A model generated the notes under the pieces. The model did not search any database. It saw only the letters and a list, made by a program, of their open reading frames with translations, and was not told the DNA's origin. A stretch of 64,000 bases of DNA from NCBI GenBank assembly GCA_963920665.1, contig OY987265.1, positions 40,305,001 through 40,369,000 of the forward strand, in the 5' to 3' direction. The DNA comes from Straminergon stramineum (Eukaryota; Streptophyta; Bryopsida; Hypnales; Calliergonaceae). Shown here in pieces: positions 51,365 through 62,954 of the stretch. The number at the start of each line of letters is the position of its first letter. Positions within the stretch are counted from its first letter, which is position 1. The translations under genes and the position numbers were made by a program.

Positions 51365-53430
51365 GGTTTGACTTGCGTGGACAAAACACCCTTCGCGGGT
51401 TGCATTGAAGTCTGCCTTGCTATACGGTGAGACCCGCTTAGCTTGAGTGCACCTAAGCACTGGATCGTCGCAACGTGAATTCAACTTCTTTCCATGGAAA
51501 TCTTGTACATTATGCTAGAGGGTACTATTTGCTTCGCTAAATCATTTAAACCTATTTGTAGGAATTTCATTCCTTGCTGAAGATGTATATAGTACTCTGA
51601 AGAGATCACTTTGGGTTCAGGGAGCTAAACTCTCTGGAGAGCAAGTTTTGATCACTATGTATGGGTTTCTTATGCAATTTTCCAAGTGGGAGGTGGTAGA
51701 CCTCTGTAAGTGACAGTAGACAACCCCTTCCAAGGCGAGTGGCCATGGACTTGTAGTGTAGTCATGATTCTACAACTTGCTAATTGATAGCCAACCAGGT
51801 GGATGAATAGATGAGTTTTCCTGGTAACAGAGGGTAGTATAGGAGACGAGATCAGGTCCTAATGGTTTTAGTATCTGGTACCTCATAGTTAATTGAACAT
51901 GAGACTGCTACTTCCTCAAGGGAAGACTGATTGATGCGGTAAACTTTCAGATGAGTGAGGGAATGGAGCAATTGGAGATCGGTGGATTCAGGAAAGTCGA
52001 GGTGGTGGGTTGATTTGGCTACTTCATCGAACCCGATGTAAGCGTGTTCCTGTGAAGGAATGCAACGGTAGATATCAGCAAAATTGAAGTTGCTCCTCTC
52101 ATGCTCTCATTCTGGCCTTCACATCTAGTCCTATTTGCAGCAGTCTATGACAGGACCACATGATTGCGACTGGAAGAGAAAATAGGGAAAGGTAGTATTT
52201 TGAAATTGTTATTTATTGGATGAGTGAGTTCAGAACTGTTATGCATCAGCCTTTCCTGGTACTTGGGTGCATATCGCTCAGAATGCGTGTTTTTCACTCT
52301 CCTCCTACTTTGGTAAAGAAAAGCAGCAGAACTTTTGATCAGAGCTGTGGGTGATGTTCCTTTGGGTTAGTCATCTTGTGCTTCACAAGTTGTGTTTCGC
52401 TGTCTGTCAATAAACAATTGCACTTATTTATATCCTAAAATTTGAAGGTATTTTGATGATATACTACAGGAGTATTGAACACCGATACAGGGGTTTCTTA
52501 AATCCAACAATATCCATAAATTTGTACTCCCACGATGCCATCCCTCTTCTACTTGTATGGGACATCCTTGGTTTACGGCACTGCATGCCAATCTCGGGTG
52601 ATCTGAAAATTGCATGTAGCAAACACATGAAAATCCGAATTTGGACATCAATCAATTGAAGTACACCCTATTAGATGTAACTTGTCTTCACAAAATCTAA
52701 TGGCCATGGCAGACCATGCCTATCAAAAGGAAAATCATGCATATGGTATGGCTAATGTTTTCATGAGTAACAATACTGAAACTGCTGCATTTGGTTCTAT
52801 CTAAACAAGCAACTCCCCTACAAGAGGCTCTGATTCTGTTGCCCTAGCTCACTTTTCCAGAAGGATCCTATTCAAACTTCCCGACTTGCAGCTTCAGTCA
52901 ATGCAAAGCCTCCTCCCATTAGCTCCAGGGACCATTAAATTTGAATGTAAAACAGAAACTCTTCACAGGAAGAAGAATATAGATTGGCTAGAAAATGATG
53001 CTATTTCTTGAGCATCACATCCTATTTACCCTCACAAGAGAACCTAAGCCTTGCTCAGGTCTTGACGTCTTGGCCTAACCCAACCCTCACCTTCCTTTTA
53101 CACCGGCAGTTGTTGCGGGTATCGTTGGTGATCGGATCTCATATCAAAATCAGAGTGGTCATGAAACAGTGGGCTCTCCCCTACCGCTTCTGGTTTCTCA
53201 ATTTCACTTTGACTCTTACCAAAACAGCATTTGCAAAACACCAGACGAAGCTTTTTAACCCGGGCCGCTTCCTTGATGAGGAACGGCATAGTCTTGAACC
53301 CCCCTCTGAACGAGTAGAGCAAACTCCACGGCGACGCAGCTTGCACTAAAAAAACCAGAATGGTTCCCGAGGTTTCATCACCATTAACGAACGTCAGGAA
53401 CTCCCAGAGACAGAACTAGACGGCCGCTTG
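51365..53430. other. 3' flank of the L18 gene; no gene recognised
   Basis: Probable 3' UTR near the stop codon, then intergenic DNA with short open frames only (for example 52453-52659 and 53008-53349). No domain recognised. Confidence 0.35.
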
Positions 53431-53432
53431 AG

Positions 53433-53950
53433 TTAAAACGGTTGCCATTGCCAGTCCAAGTTCAAATCCAGAATCTTTTTCAGCTTTTTCAGTGGATCTT
53501 TGTACTTTTTCTTAGCTGGTGCAGTACTTGCAGAAGTGCCTGATGCAACCTGCTTCTTCGTTTTCTGTTCTGGAACTAGTGAGGAACGAGGTTGTGAGTC
53601 AATCGTTATTCCACGGCGATCCAAATCGCAATTTGGTGAGATAGGGAAGCAAACCACAGGACGACCGTCATGGCGATATAGAGTTTGCTGAATCGGTAAA
53701 ACAACTTGGATTGCCAGGAGTCGGGCTCTTGGCGGCCGACTGCTTCCAACAGGCCGTTGCCTGTGATGGACAGTAACAGTAAGTGCACCCAATCCATGCT
53801 TAGGGTTTTCCAAATGGCCCCGTCCTTCCAGTACTGCTTGCAGATTTTAGAGCAGTTCTGTGATCGATCAGATTTACCAAAACAGGTGTAATTCAAAGTC
53901 AGTCTTAAACCAGTCTTTTGATATAAGAGATCTAAAAAACTTGCCGACAT
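53433..53950 (-). other. Unrecognised membrane-protein-like reading frames
   Basis: One frame (53950-53606, 114 codons) has a Cys-rich start (YTCFGKSD, NCSKICKQYW) and two hydrophobic segments (SMDWVHLLLLSITG, LYIAMTVVLWFASL). The overlapping frame to 53433 ends in a Lys-rich tail (KKKYKDPLKKLKKILDL). They may be parts of one gene joined by a frameshift or splice. I do not recognise the family. Confidence 0.3.
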
Positions 53951-54541
53951 AAAAGCGCTGAACCTGTATTTCGTTGGGATTTTATAACGAAGCGTCTACT
54001 CTCGTGAAGTTTTGGCTTGTGGACCAGCGTGATCTGGGTTGGTCGTAATTCTCGTGGTGCCTCCTTAAGAGTGAGGTATGCTCTACTACACGGTTAAAAC
54101 AGAAATACTACATTGATGGTGAATTTAATTAAATTGTCGATATTCTTGTAGAATGGCACAAAATTCCATTAAAATGGCACAAAATTTGTTAGAAATTACA
54201 CTACATTTCATTAAAATGGCATGGAATATGTCAAAAATGACACAATAATACCGCCATTTTAATGAAATTCACCATTTGTTATGCTCACACTTGGTGGTAA
54301 ATGTGGGATAATTTAGCAAACAAATCTAGTCTCAAAGTGTATCAAAATGCATTTCTAAGACCCTCACTTACAATTAACAACTCTTTTTTCTACAAGATAT
54401 TCTTGGGAATATTATATATATCAGCCTAAGACTTCTACGACAATATTATGGGAAACACCATCTAGTGATGGACGTACTGGTCTGCAGACCTGCATATGAC
54501 AGAGTACCGGTATTAGTTTCTAACATGAAGAAAACATCAAT

Positions 54542-55233
54542 CTAAACGTATTGAACATGCGTTAATAAGGCAAGAAACATTCGATCACCAAGTATTGCAG
54601 CCACATACACCTGTAAAGTCGGCAACGGCGTCCCTGCCTTATCAAGAGAACCCCTGGTTACCCTGGTTCTCCTGTACCTGCAATACCCATGATGTCGAGC
54701 CCCAATCGCAACCCAAACCATCAGCTGCAGGAAAACCACCAGCGAGAGCTAGCGCGGTTTCCACAAGTACATATTTCACTACAACAAGGACCCAGAGCCC
54801 GTACGTGTTCAGCTTCATCACGTCATTTTTCTCACAGTCGATCTGAAACGTCACGACGTCTTCGTATTTCTCTATCAAGTGCTTGCACGACCAGTACGGG
54901 AAGCAGGTGTCGAGGGGGCCCACATCGTAGTAGGTAGCGATGAGCAGATTGGTGCCGTACCTGGTGTATCCGTAGTCCGTGAGATTTTCTGTGCGGATGA
55001 GCCATTGGCAACAGTGGTCGAAGCGGTCTTCCGGGCAGTAGTAGAAGGACGTAGTCGGAGATGATGGCCGGGTGGAAACTCGAGCAGTGTAGAATGTCCT
55101 TCTGGAGAGTCTTGTTCCAAGGGCCTGATGTTGCCGATACAATTTGGGTGTTGCGCTCCAACATGGCCACGGGCATGGCCATCGTTATTTGCGTCAGGAG
55201 TAGCAGGAGCCGTAACTTTGAACCCTGGTACAT
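54542..55233 (-). pseudogene. Frameshifted membrane protein with Cys-rich loop, family unknown
   Basis: Three successive minus-strand frames read as one protein if two single-base shifts are allowed, near 55045 and near 54735. The pieces are: a hydrophobic start (LRLLLLLTQITMAMPVAML); a loop with HCSSF, YYCPEDRFDHCCQW, DTCFPYWSC and QIDCEKND; then a second hydrophobic stretch (LNTYGLWVLVVVKYVLVETA, continuing LQLMVWVAIGA). The layout of membrane helix, Cys-rich loop with a CC pair, membrane helix recalls the second half of tetraspanins, but the CCG motif is absent and I cannot assign it. The shifts could be real decay or sequence errors. Confidence 0.4.
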
Positions 55234-55834
55234 ACGTGAGCACAGAACAATGTGATCATTTTAATCAGTCCCCCCTCGAACACACAATCATGCATTATCT
55301 ACCTAACCAAACATAGAAGTACAACCAAACTTTTGGTTACGGTTACATCATCCAGCTAGCTAGCTACTAGTAGAGAACGGCAATGAAATCCTGAAACAAA
55401 TAATTTACATGATCAAAACCCTGGAAAAGTCACATAAACACTAACAAATGGTTACACTCGTCAAGGCGACTATGTTTCAAAGCTTCACAGCACAAAAGTT
55501 TCAAAACTGTGACAATCAACTGAATCAACTGAATCGAGTGCATAGAGCTTTATAAACTAGCTGGGACTGGTATTGATCAGATGGGCGGCTGGAATTGAAG
55601 AGTGCCCATTTCTTAAACTTTTGCTGCTTTAATGAATGTCCAATACAATGAATACAAAAGTGACAAAAGTGAAATAACAAATGTCTGGGACTGGGTGCGA
55701 CGTTGTCCCCGCTTGCAAGAAGACGAACTGCCAGGCATTCCCAGAATATTGTGAGCTCGTGGAACGTCGACGACGTCCTCCATGTTGAGACGCCAATTAA
55801 CAACTAATGCATGCAATGCAATTCCTCTTTAACA

Positions 55835-56278
55835 CTAATATGAAATGCCTCTCAGTCCCTGAAACATATTAATGACAGATTTCACACAGGTTGCAGCCAG
55901 CAGGAGAAGTCCGTGGATCACAATGTTTTCCACAATCTGACCAAACTTCATAAGTAGTGTCTGGAATACGAGCTTGTAAGCATGTTGCAAGGAACATCGT
56001 TGTGCCACATCCCTCGTGTAGTACAATTCTGTGGGTTACATGGTACCGAACTATGCAACTATGCATAGTCCTGTATACCGACCGGGTAAAACTACCCATT
56101 GCGGAATTTCGGTGAGAGCTTGATTCCTGCGTCGGGGATGAGAGGACGACGTGTTGGGCATTAAATAGGAATCGGCGCCCTTCAAACTGTGATCGATCGG
56201 TATGGGAATGGGGACTGAGGATTGTGGCGCCATTTTCATGTAATGGCCAACCACGGAGGCGATTGCAGCTGGAATCAT
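55835..56278 (-). other. Possible 5' exons of the unknown membrane protein
   Basis: An open frame at 56278-56051 begins MIPAAIASVVGHYMKMAP. A second region (56026-55835 or 56099-55869 in another frame) has either a hydrophobic helix (VIHGLLLLAATCVKSV) or a Cys-rich stretch (CGKHCDP, GCNLCEIC). A donor (TGG/GTAGTT) and an acceptor (CCCACAG) are present, but no single splice model convinced me. Confidence 0.25.
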
Positions 56279-56279
56279 C

Positions 56280-58212
56280 AGTGTTGTGGCTTACATAGAT
56301 CTACACAAAGCTCTATAAACTAGGACAAGCATAGATTTATGTTTTGAGTTGCTTGTCCACAAAAGTTTTAAAGTACATTCATAATGAAATTTAGAGTTTG
56401 TAATACTACCGATAAGTACAAACTCTAACACTAAATGTACAGTTAAATGGCAATAATGTCTGTAATGTTACCAACACAACACGGCATCATGAACACTCAT
56501 AGTCAACTAAAATTTCACCCCAAAAAATAAATTAGAACCGAGAATGATGTTTCACCTTTCACAATTGAATTAGTATCCAACAAGAATATTGTTTGTCAAC
56601 TAAATGAGAATTAGAGTGAATTACATGATAGGGTAAATAACAATTTGGGTACCATGACACTAAGTTTCAATTTTGTGTAGTGCAATACAACCAATTTAAT
56701 TAACAAAATTGAGATATGGATTAGTGTACATGTATGGAGAAGTTCAAAATGCACATTGATAGAGTTGAAGACAAAAAAATTTGCTTTAAGCATCCCCCTT
56801 CTCGGTGGTCTAAATGACACCTATATTTGAAGAATCTTCTAGCCTTCTTATCTTCCATGCACCATAACAAAACAAGAGTGTCCCAAAAATAATACACTGA
56901 CTAAAATTAGTTGAATTCAATATAAAGCAGACGAAATTTAAATGTGGTTTATATATTGTTGACATGATAGGATGGAGTGCTTGGAGAATATTTGTAGTAG
57001 TGTCTTATTGAACATATTTTTGGCCATACGTGGCCAAGCTAAACATTTTTGTCAAAGGGTGTTACATTGAACATTTGTCTAGTATACTAAACATTCTCAT
57101 ATAATAGGCTCGAATATTTCAGATATATTCTAAAAATTTGCTTATTGGATGGATGGGAGCTTTTTGCAATCACAGAGGATGTTGTCATACCTAATATGAC
57201 AACCTACTTGCATAGAAACTTGGCCTAGTTGGATTAGAGATTTTGATTAGGTTATACATGATACTTTACTAAATATAGCCTCCAACATTCAAGGAAACAA
57301 ATTTTGAAGGTGTGAAGTGAGAGATCTCCATCATTCAAGGAAATATTTTAGTATATGTAAAACCTAAAATTTTGTGAATTTGAAGTAGAATGTTAGAACT
57401 GTTTGTCATAAAAATTCAATATAGCTATTCTTAAACAAAACAAGCTTGGATGTAGCCATTTTTTTTTATAAATTCAAGCTTTGATCTTTAATGCCATTAC
57501 TATTTGCCTATATAGCCCAATAGATTGAATTGATTCCAACTAGAACCAGGCATTGACAGCTAATATAAGACTAGTATGGTGATAAAATTCCTGAAAGGTT
57601 GAAGTACACCCTTCCCCCTCCAAAGTGAAGAAAATTCATAAAATAGAAAAAAAAATCATTTTAAAAATCTGAAAAATACACCATACTTAGGTGTATGTTA
57701 TAGTTGAGTTTGTTATAGCATAAACTAGTTTCCTTGGCATTATGTAATTAGAAAATTAATAGATTGAAGTTAGTTGTCAAATCTTAAATTGCAATAAAAT
57801 TATAAAATATATAATTTTAGGAATTTTTCTAAATTTCAAATTGGAATCAAAATTGCTCAACTTCTTGTCATTAGTTGTGTTCAAATTCAAGAAAGATCAT
57901 TTGTATGATTAAGAATAATCCGCTAGAAGTTGCAAACATTCACAAAAAAACTCTTCATGTAATTCGTTATAAAACATTTTCTTTTATTGAAAAGTCAATA
58001 ATACCTCAATGATCAATTTCCAAACACCATCCGTTGCAAGCATATTTAAAGAATTCTCAATTTCTTTGTAAAGAAAATGGATGAAAAATCACAAACCTTC
58101 ATCCAAGTGCCACTAATGATGGTGAGTGGACAAGCCTCACTAGAAATCTAGCTCGAAATCCAAAATTAGTTCTTGCTTGATGTCATTCTCTTCCAAAGTT
58201 GTTATTTAATCC
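56280..58212. other. Intergenic, AT-rich; no gene recognised
   Basis: No supported coding or RNA feature. Confidence 0.4.
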
Positions 58213-58857
58213 TTAACCCCTAAATGCCCAAGGCCTGTTTGGAGCTCCTTGAAATTTGCTCTTAATTGAACAAAAAGTCAACATTTTCATAAGTTGTACC
58301 AATTTCTTTTGAATTGTAACCGTACAAATTCAAACTAGACATGTTAAAGATAACATAGGAAAAGAAAACATAACAATATTACTTACAGATTGAAAGATTA
58401 TAATGTTTAATCATGAGGGTGTAAAAACTGTGAAAATTTTTCAATTCACTTTTTGCATGTCAACTCTAAAAATTTGGTCACTAAAAAAATATGAGGTTAT
58501 AGGGCCTAGCATACACAACCCCAATCAATTTACGACTATTCAAAATCTATTCTATAATTTTTTTAAATGAATTTTGAATGTGATTTTGCCTCCAAGATCT
58601 AGTGTATTTGAGGCTCATTTCCAAGAGCCCTCAACACTACAGGAAGTCAAGATTGCAATGGGCATCCTTGCACTAAATCGTCAATAGAAAAATCATAATC
58701 CTTTATTTTTCAGATCAACTTTTTGATCCTAAAACTGGACTTCAAAAAGAATTCTCCAAAAATATAAACTAATAATAATAGCAATTTGGTTGGGTTTTAC
58801 TTAACTTCAAAGTTTTTGGAACACCAAAATCTGGTGCCTTGGGCATTTAGGGGTTAA
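58213..58857 (-). mobile_element. Family A TTAA element, 645 bp
   Basis: Clean ends TTAACCCCTAAATGCCCAAG and CCTTGGGCATTTAGGGGTTAA. In reverse complement it aligns end to end with the 49335 copy. No coding capacity. One of the two best-preserved copies in the window. Confidence 0.85.
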
Positions 58858-60420
58858 AGGACATGCTATCCATAGAATAACAGGAATTGTAGGAGCTTGA
58901 GTCAACAGTTGTTTTTGAAAATTGTCTCATTTTTCCTCTCATCCCAAGAGACATGGAATGAAGTTTTGCTTCCTTGAAGTTGTGATCTCTGCAGGGAGAG
59001 CGATCTTCATTGACTTGTGCGGAGGAGGAGGCACTTCTTTCCCGACGGTGCCCAAGGGGAGAATGCTTGCTGTACTTTTCCGGAGCTCCATTTGCAGAGT
59101 AGTTTCACGCTTGCCAGAAAAAACTGAAGCTCCTCGTTGCCCACTGCAAAATCACTCTATCAGATTCCTTGGGCTGCCGCTGAGGAACTAAAATGTCCTT
59201 TAAAGGTTATTAATCTCAAGTTAACCCAAACTTGCCAGAGGCTTTCAAAATACACTGAAAACTCAACACTAAAAGTGAGTTCAAAACATGTGCACGGAAT
59301 GTTTTGCTGATTGATTCCTTACTTTTGGATTCTAATGAACTATCTTACGTTTCTGGGTGCATTTGTGAGTCTGGAATTAATGTGCATGGACTCTTCAATT
59401 TGAAACTTACGGAATGTGGATTTCCCTATGACGAAATGAGTAAGTATGGAGCATGATCGGAATTGTCAGTGTCGGTGTAAAAGTTTAGGATGAGTGCTTC
59501 AATTTTGCAAATATGGAACCCTGGCAATTTGAATTTCAGATTTATGTACACAATTACTGTAAAGTACTCGAGCATTTTGCATATTTCCAAAGCAGGGAGG
59601 TTGACGAATTGATTAGATCAAAATATTGTACATCGAATGCTTTCTGCTGAGCACAGAAAAATCAAATATGAGCCCCTATCAGCTTCATATGAGGATCTGA
59701 ATCCATCACTCTAATTCATTCAACTGTTTTATATGAAGTTTGCATGCATGCATGCTTGCTATATCTTGCCAGTGATAATATAACATAGAGTCACTTGGGG
59801 TTGCACGGAAGTAGAAAATCATTACTAAAATTCCCATTTAGAACGCCAACCAATCTTGCGCCAATCATGTTCCAATCATGTTCCCGTGCTATGTTGTTTT
59901 CAATTCTCAAGGTAGAGTAGCATGCTGACAAGGATTGAAAACTGTTATGTCGCGTTTAATGAGATCCCGCACATTCCTCTCTCATCACAAACGGTAACCA
60001 AATACCAAATTCACACTAGTTCCAAATACAACTCTTTTCTTTTTATCACAACTATAAATGAGGCTCCAGTAATAAAAATCTATAACAATGGTAAAGTAAG
60101 AACTCAACGTTCTCTTATAAACGGAGACTCAACAGTTTGTCATGAACGGTAGAGAGCAACCACGGCCCTCACAGTGTACTAACCAACGCAGCCCGATCTT
60201 CTTCTTCCTGTACCTCTCTCCTAAGACGATCTCGTTCCCTCAAAATTGTGCACAGAAAGGATCCAAATTCCTTTCCCCAAAATTGTTGAGAGGATGAAGT
60301 TCCTTCATTTGTTCAAAAAAACGAAGATACTGAGAGGCAGCTCCTCAAGAATGTTACGTCTATTTACAATTCTTGAAACCTTCAGCAACTACACAAGCTT
60401 ACAAAACTGAATCATCAAAA
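58858..60420. other. Intergenic; one unassigned small open frame
   Basis: An 89-codon open frame at 58922-59191 (plus) contains a GGGG run and several Cys residues but no recognisable domain. The rest shows no gene. Confidence 0.3.
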
Positions 60421-60439
60421 TCACACACCCTGATCAAAT

Positions 60440-60860
60440 CCTCTGCAGCTTCACAAACTTCTCCTCGGAGGTTTAGTAGTATCCCTCCATTCTGGAAGAC
60501 TTTCTCATGTCGACGCTCCGTGGTTTCTACCGTTCCGGCTTTTGAAGCTCCTCCAGCTCCAGACCGTCCAACAAATGATCAGCAAATACACAAGCCCGAT
60601 TCGCAAACAATGTTGCCCAAACCAGTCACACCACCAAAAAATTCTATCCTCCGAAAACATCACCAAAACTGCATTTGATCATCAACACACACACCTCAAA
60701 TCCTCTACAGCTTCACAAAGCCCTTAAACGATCGACGGTGATTACCGGAAGATTAGAACCCCTCAAATCTAGAAGACGTTTCTTCGGCTCCGTCTTTTGC
60801 AATTCTAAATCAAGCTCCTCCAGCTCCAGATCTTCCAGCAAAACGACCAGCAACTAAACT
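60440..60860 (-). pseudogene. Two decayed copies of the kinase gene's 3' end
   Basis: The last ~150 coding bases of the kinase gene recur twice downstream of it. The landmark cctctacagcttcacaaa (end of the kinase frame, near 60980) recurs near 60702 and, as cctctgcagcttcacaaa, near 60440. In the minus-strand frame, copy 2 keeps DLELQKTEPKK (kinase: DVGLQKIEPKK). Copy 3 keeps KPRSVD and EKFVKL, with stops between. Spacing is about 260-280 bases. Confidence 0.7.
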
Positions 60861-60982
60861 TGCAAAGCGGATTCGCGAACAATGTAGCCAAAAAACAGTC
60901 ACCCCACCGAGACTCTCTCCTTTAAAAACAGCAACAAAACTGAATTCATCATCAACACACACACACACACTGATCACATCCT

Positions 60983-62873
60983 CTACAGCTTCACAAAGCT
61001 CTTCTGGGATCGATGGTGAGTCCCAGAGGAATAGTATCCTGCAAATCTGGAAGGCTTTTCCTTATCAACGCTCCGTGGTTTCTTGGGCTCTATCTTTTGC
61101 AATCCTACATCAAACTGCTCGAAATCAAGATCGTCCGACACTTTGGCTCCCTTGAGTGGACTCCGCGAAGTCGCCAATTTCGACAACCTCTTTTGCGGAA
61201 GTTGCGTGACGGAAAGCTTGTCGTAGCTAGGGGCTCTCCGCGCAATTTTCAGCTTCCGAACTAAGAAGCGGCCCACGCGAAAGACGATCATCTGCTTCTT
61301 TTTCAAATTGGGAAAGCCCAACGCCGCAGTCGCGCTGCTGCTGGACTTTTCGGCGTTGAACGGGGTGCTGCCGGCGTCGAGGTTGGCGTTGATCAGCTTC
61401 TCTCTGCGACGGCTCATGGTGTTGGACATCATGGATCCCGACTTGAAGTCTCTGGAGCTCATGGTGTTGGACGTGGCTCCCGATTTGAAGTCCCTGGAGG
61501 TCGTGGAGCTGGGTGTGAGTTCGGGGTAGCCGGGCGTGGAGATGAAACTCGCGGAGGGCGTCCACAGAGGCTCTGGGACGAGCTTGCTGGCTTTGGTAAG
61601 AGATTGAACGACTTCCTCCATGGCGGGGCGACGCGCACTCGAGGAGCGGACGCAGCGAGAGGCTGTGTTCGCCATGATGCGCACTGCAGCGTTGTCTGGG
61701 AAGGGAGCGATGCTGGGGTCGCAAATCGCCATGAAATGGCCGTGCTTGATACGGGGAAGCGCCCAGTTTAGCAAGATGCGGGGAGAGTCGGATCGGCCGG
61801 ATATGATTTCCAGCAAGAGAATCCCGAAGCTGTACACATCTGTTTTAGGGCTAATGCGCGATTCAGACGAGGACGACGACGTCTCCTCCACGTCGAAATC
61901 GTCCAACCCCGCCGAAGAATGTCGCCCATAGTCCTCTTCCGTGGCGAGCTCTGCAATGTGAACGAATGATTTAGGAGTAAGCGAAACAATCGTTGATTAT
62001 AAAGAAACTATACTCTACTTTCGTAATTAACCCGATTTTTGTTGTGGAAACAAGATTCATGAAATCGTTTATAAAGAAAGCATCATACTGCACTACTTTT
62101 GTTGTTAACCCGATTTTTGTGGTGGAAACAAACAAGATCCATGACATCGTTCATAGTGCACTCCTTTCGTAACACGATTTTTGTTGTGGAAACAAGATCC
62201 ATCAAATCCGTTTATGATAAACTGAGGTCCGTTGCGCACCTGGGATCGAGATCAAGGCACTTCGTCGCGGCGGCTCCTCCACTTGATCGTTGAGGATCTT
62301 GGCTAGTCCAAAGTCGCCCAGTCGTGCCCTCCCGTCGCGGTCGAGGAACACATTCGTGCTGCGTAGGTTGGAGTGGACGATGGGCGGGGACGACGCGTGG
62401 AGTGCACGAACAGCTTTGGCGATGTCGACGGCGAGCTTCACTCGCATCGGCCAGCTCAAGGACACCGCAGGGTCCGTAAGATTCTCAAGTAAAGGCCCGT
62501 TTTCCATGTACTCCAGCACCAGGAGCGTGGCGCGTCCGTCGCGGCTGCACCCCAGCAAGTTGACGAGCCGCCGGCTGAAGAGCTTGGACAGGATGCGCAC
62601 CTCGTTGTCGAACGCTTCCTCGTGGTGGCGCTGGCTCGGGTCGGGTCGCTTCACCACCACTACGCGGCCGTCGGGCAGTGTGGCGCGGAAGAGGTGGCCA
62701 TGGCTGCTCTGGAGGATGAGATTCTCACGGGAAAACCAGTTGGTGGCGCTCTCCAGGTCCCGAAATTTGAAACTCTCCAGGAGAGTGCCATTGCTGGTGC
62801 GGGGGCGGCGGACGACGTCGCGGGTGGAGTTGTACACGGCTATGGCGGATTTCGACTTGCAGGAGAGACCCAT
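60983..62873 (-). CDS. Receptor-like cytoplasmic kinase homologue, likely pseudokinase
   Basis: Two exons, 62873-62240 and 61950-60983, joined G/AG with a GT-AG intron; 533 residues. The N-terminus MGLSCKSKSAIAV matches the short start of a plant kinase-like family that includes Arabidopsis At5g23170; Gly2 and Cys5 could be lipid-modified. The kinase domain runs ~35-330: FRDLESATNWF, VAIK-type Lys75 (VVVVKRP), helix-C Glu91, LVNLLG, LVLEYMENGPLL, DFGLAK (187-192) and SPKTDVYSFGILLLEIISGR (~245). The glycine loop is reduced to LQSSHGHLF. The catalytic loop reads HSNLRSTN (167-174), so the HRD aspartate is Asn. The APE segment is replaced by an acidic, serine-rich stretch (~226-243). Signalling through a partner, without phosphotransfer, is inferred. 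The C-terminal ~200 residues are Ser-rich and basic. A Met 27 codons upstream is in frame, but the family start favours 62873. Confidence 0.88.
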
Positions 62874-62954
62874 CGAGCTGGCTCTCTCAATTCGTATCTT
62901 CCTGGTCAAGTAACCATAACCGCCCTCTGCAGTATCGGGACGCCAATGTTCCAA

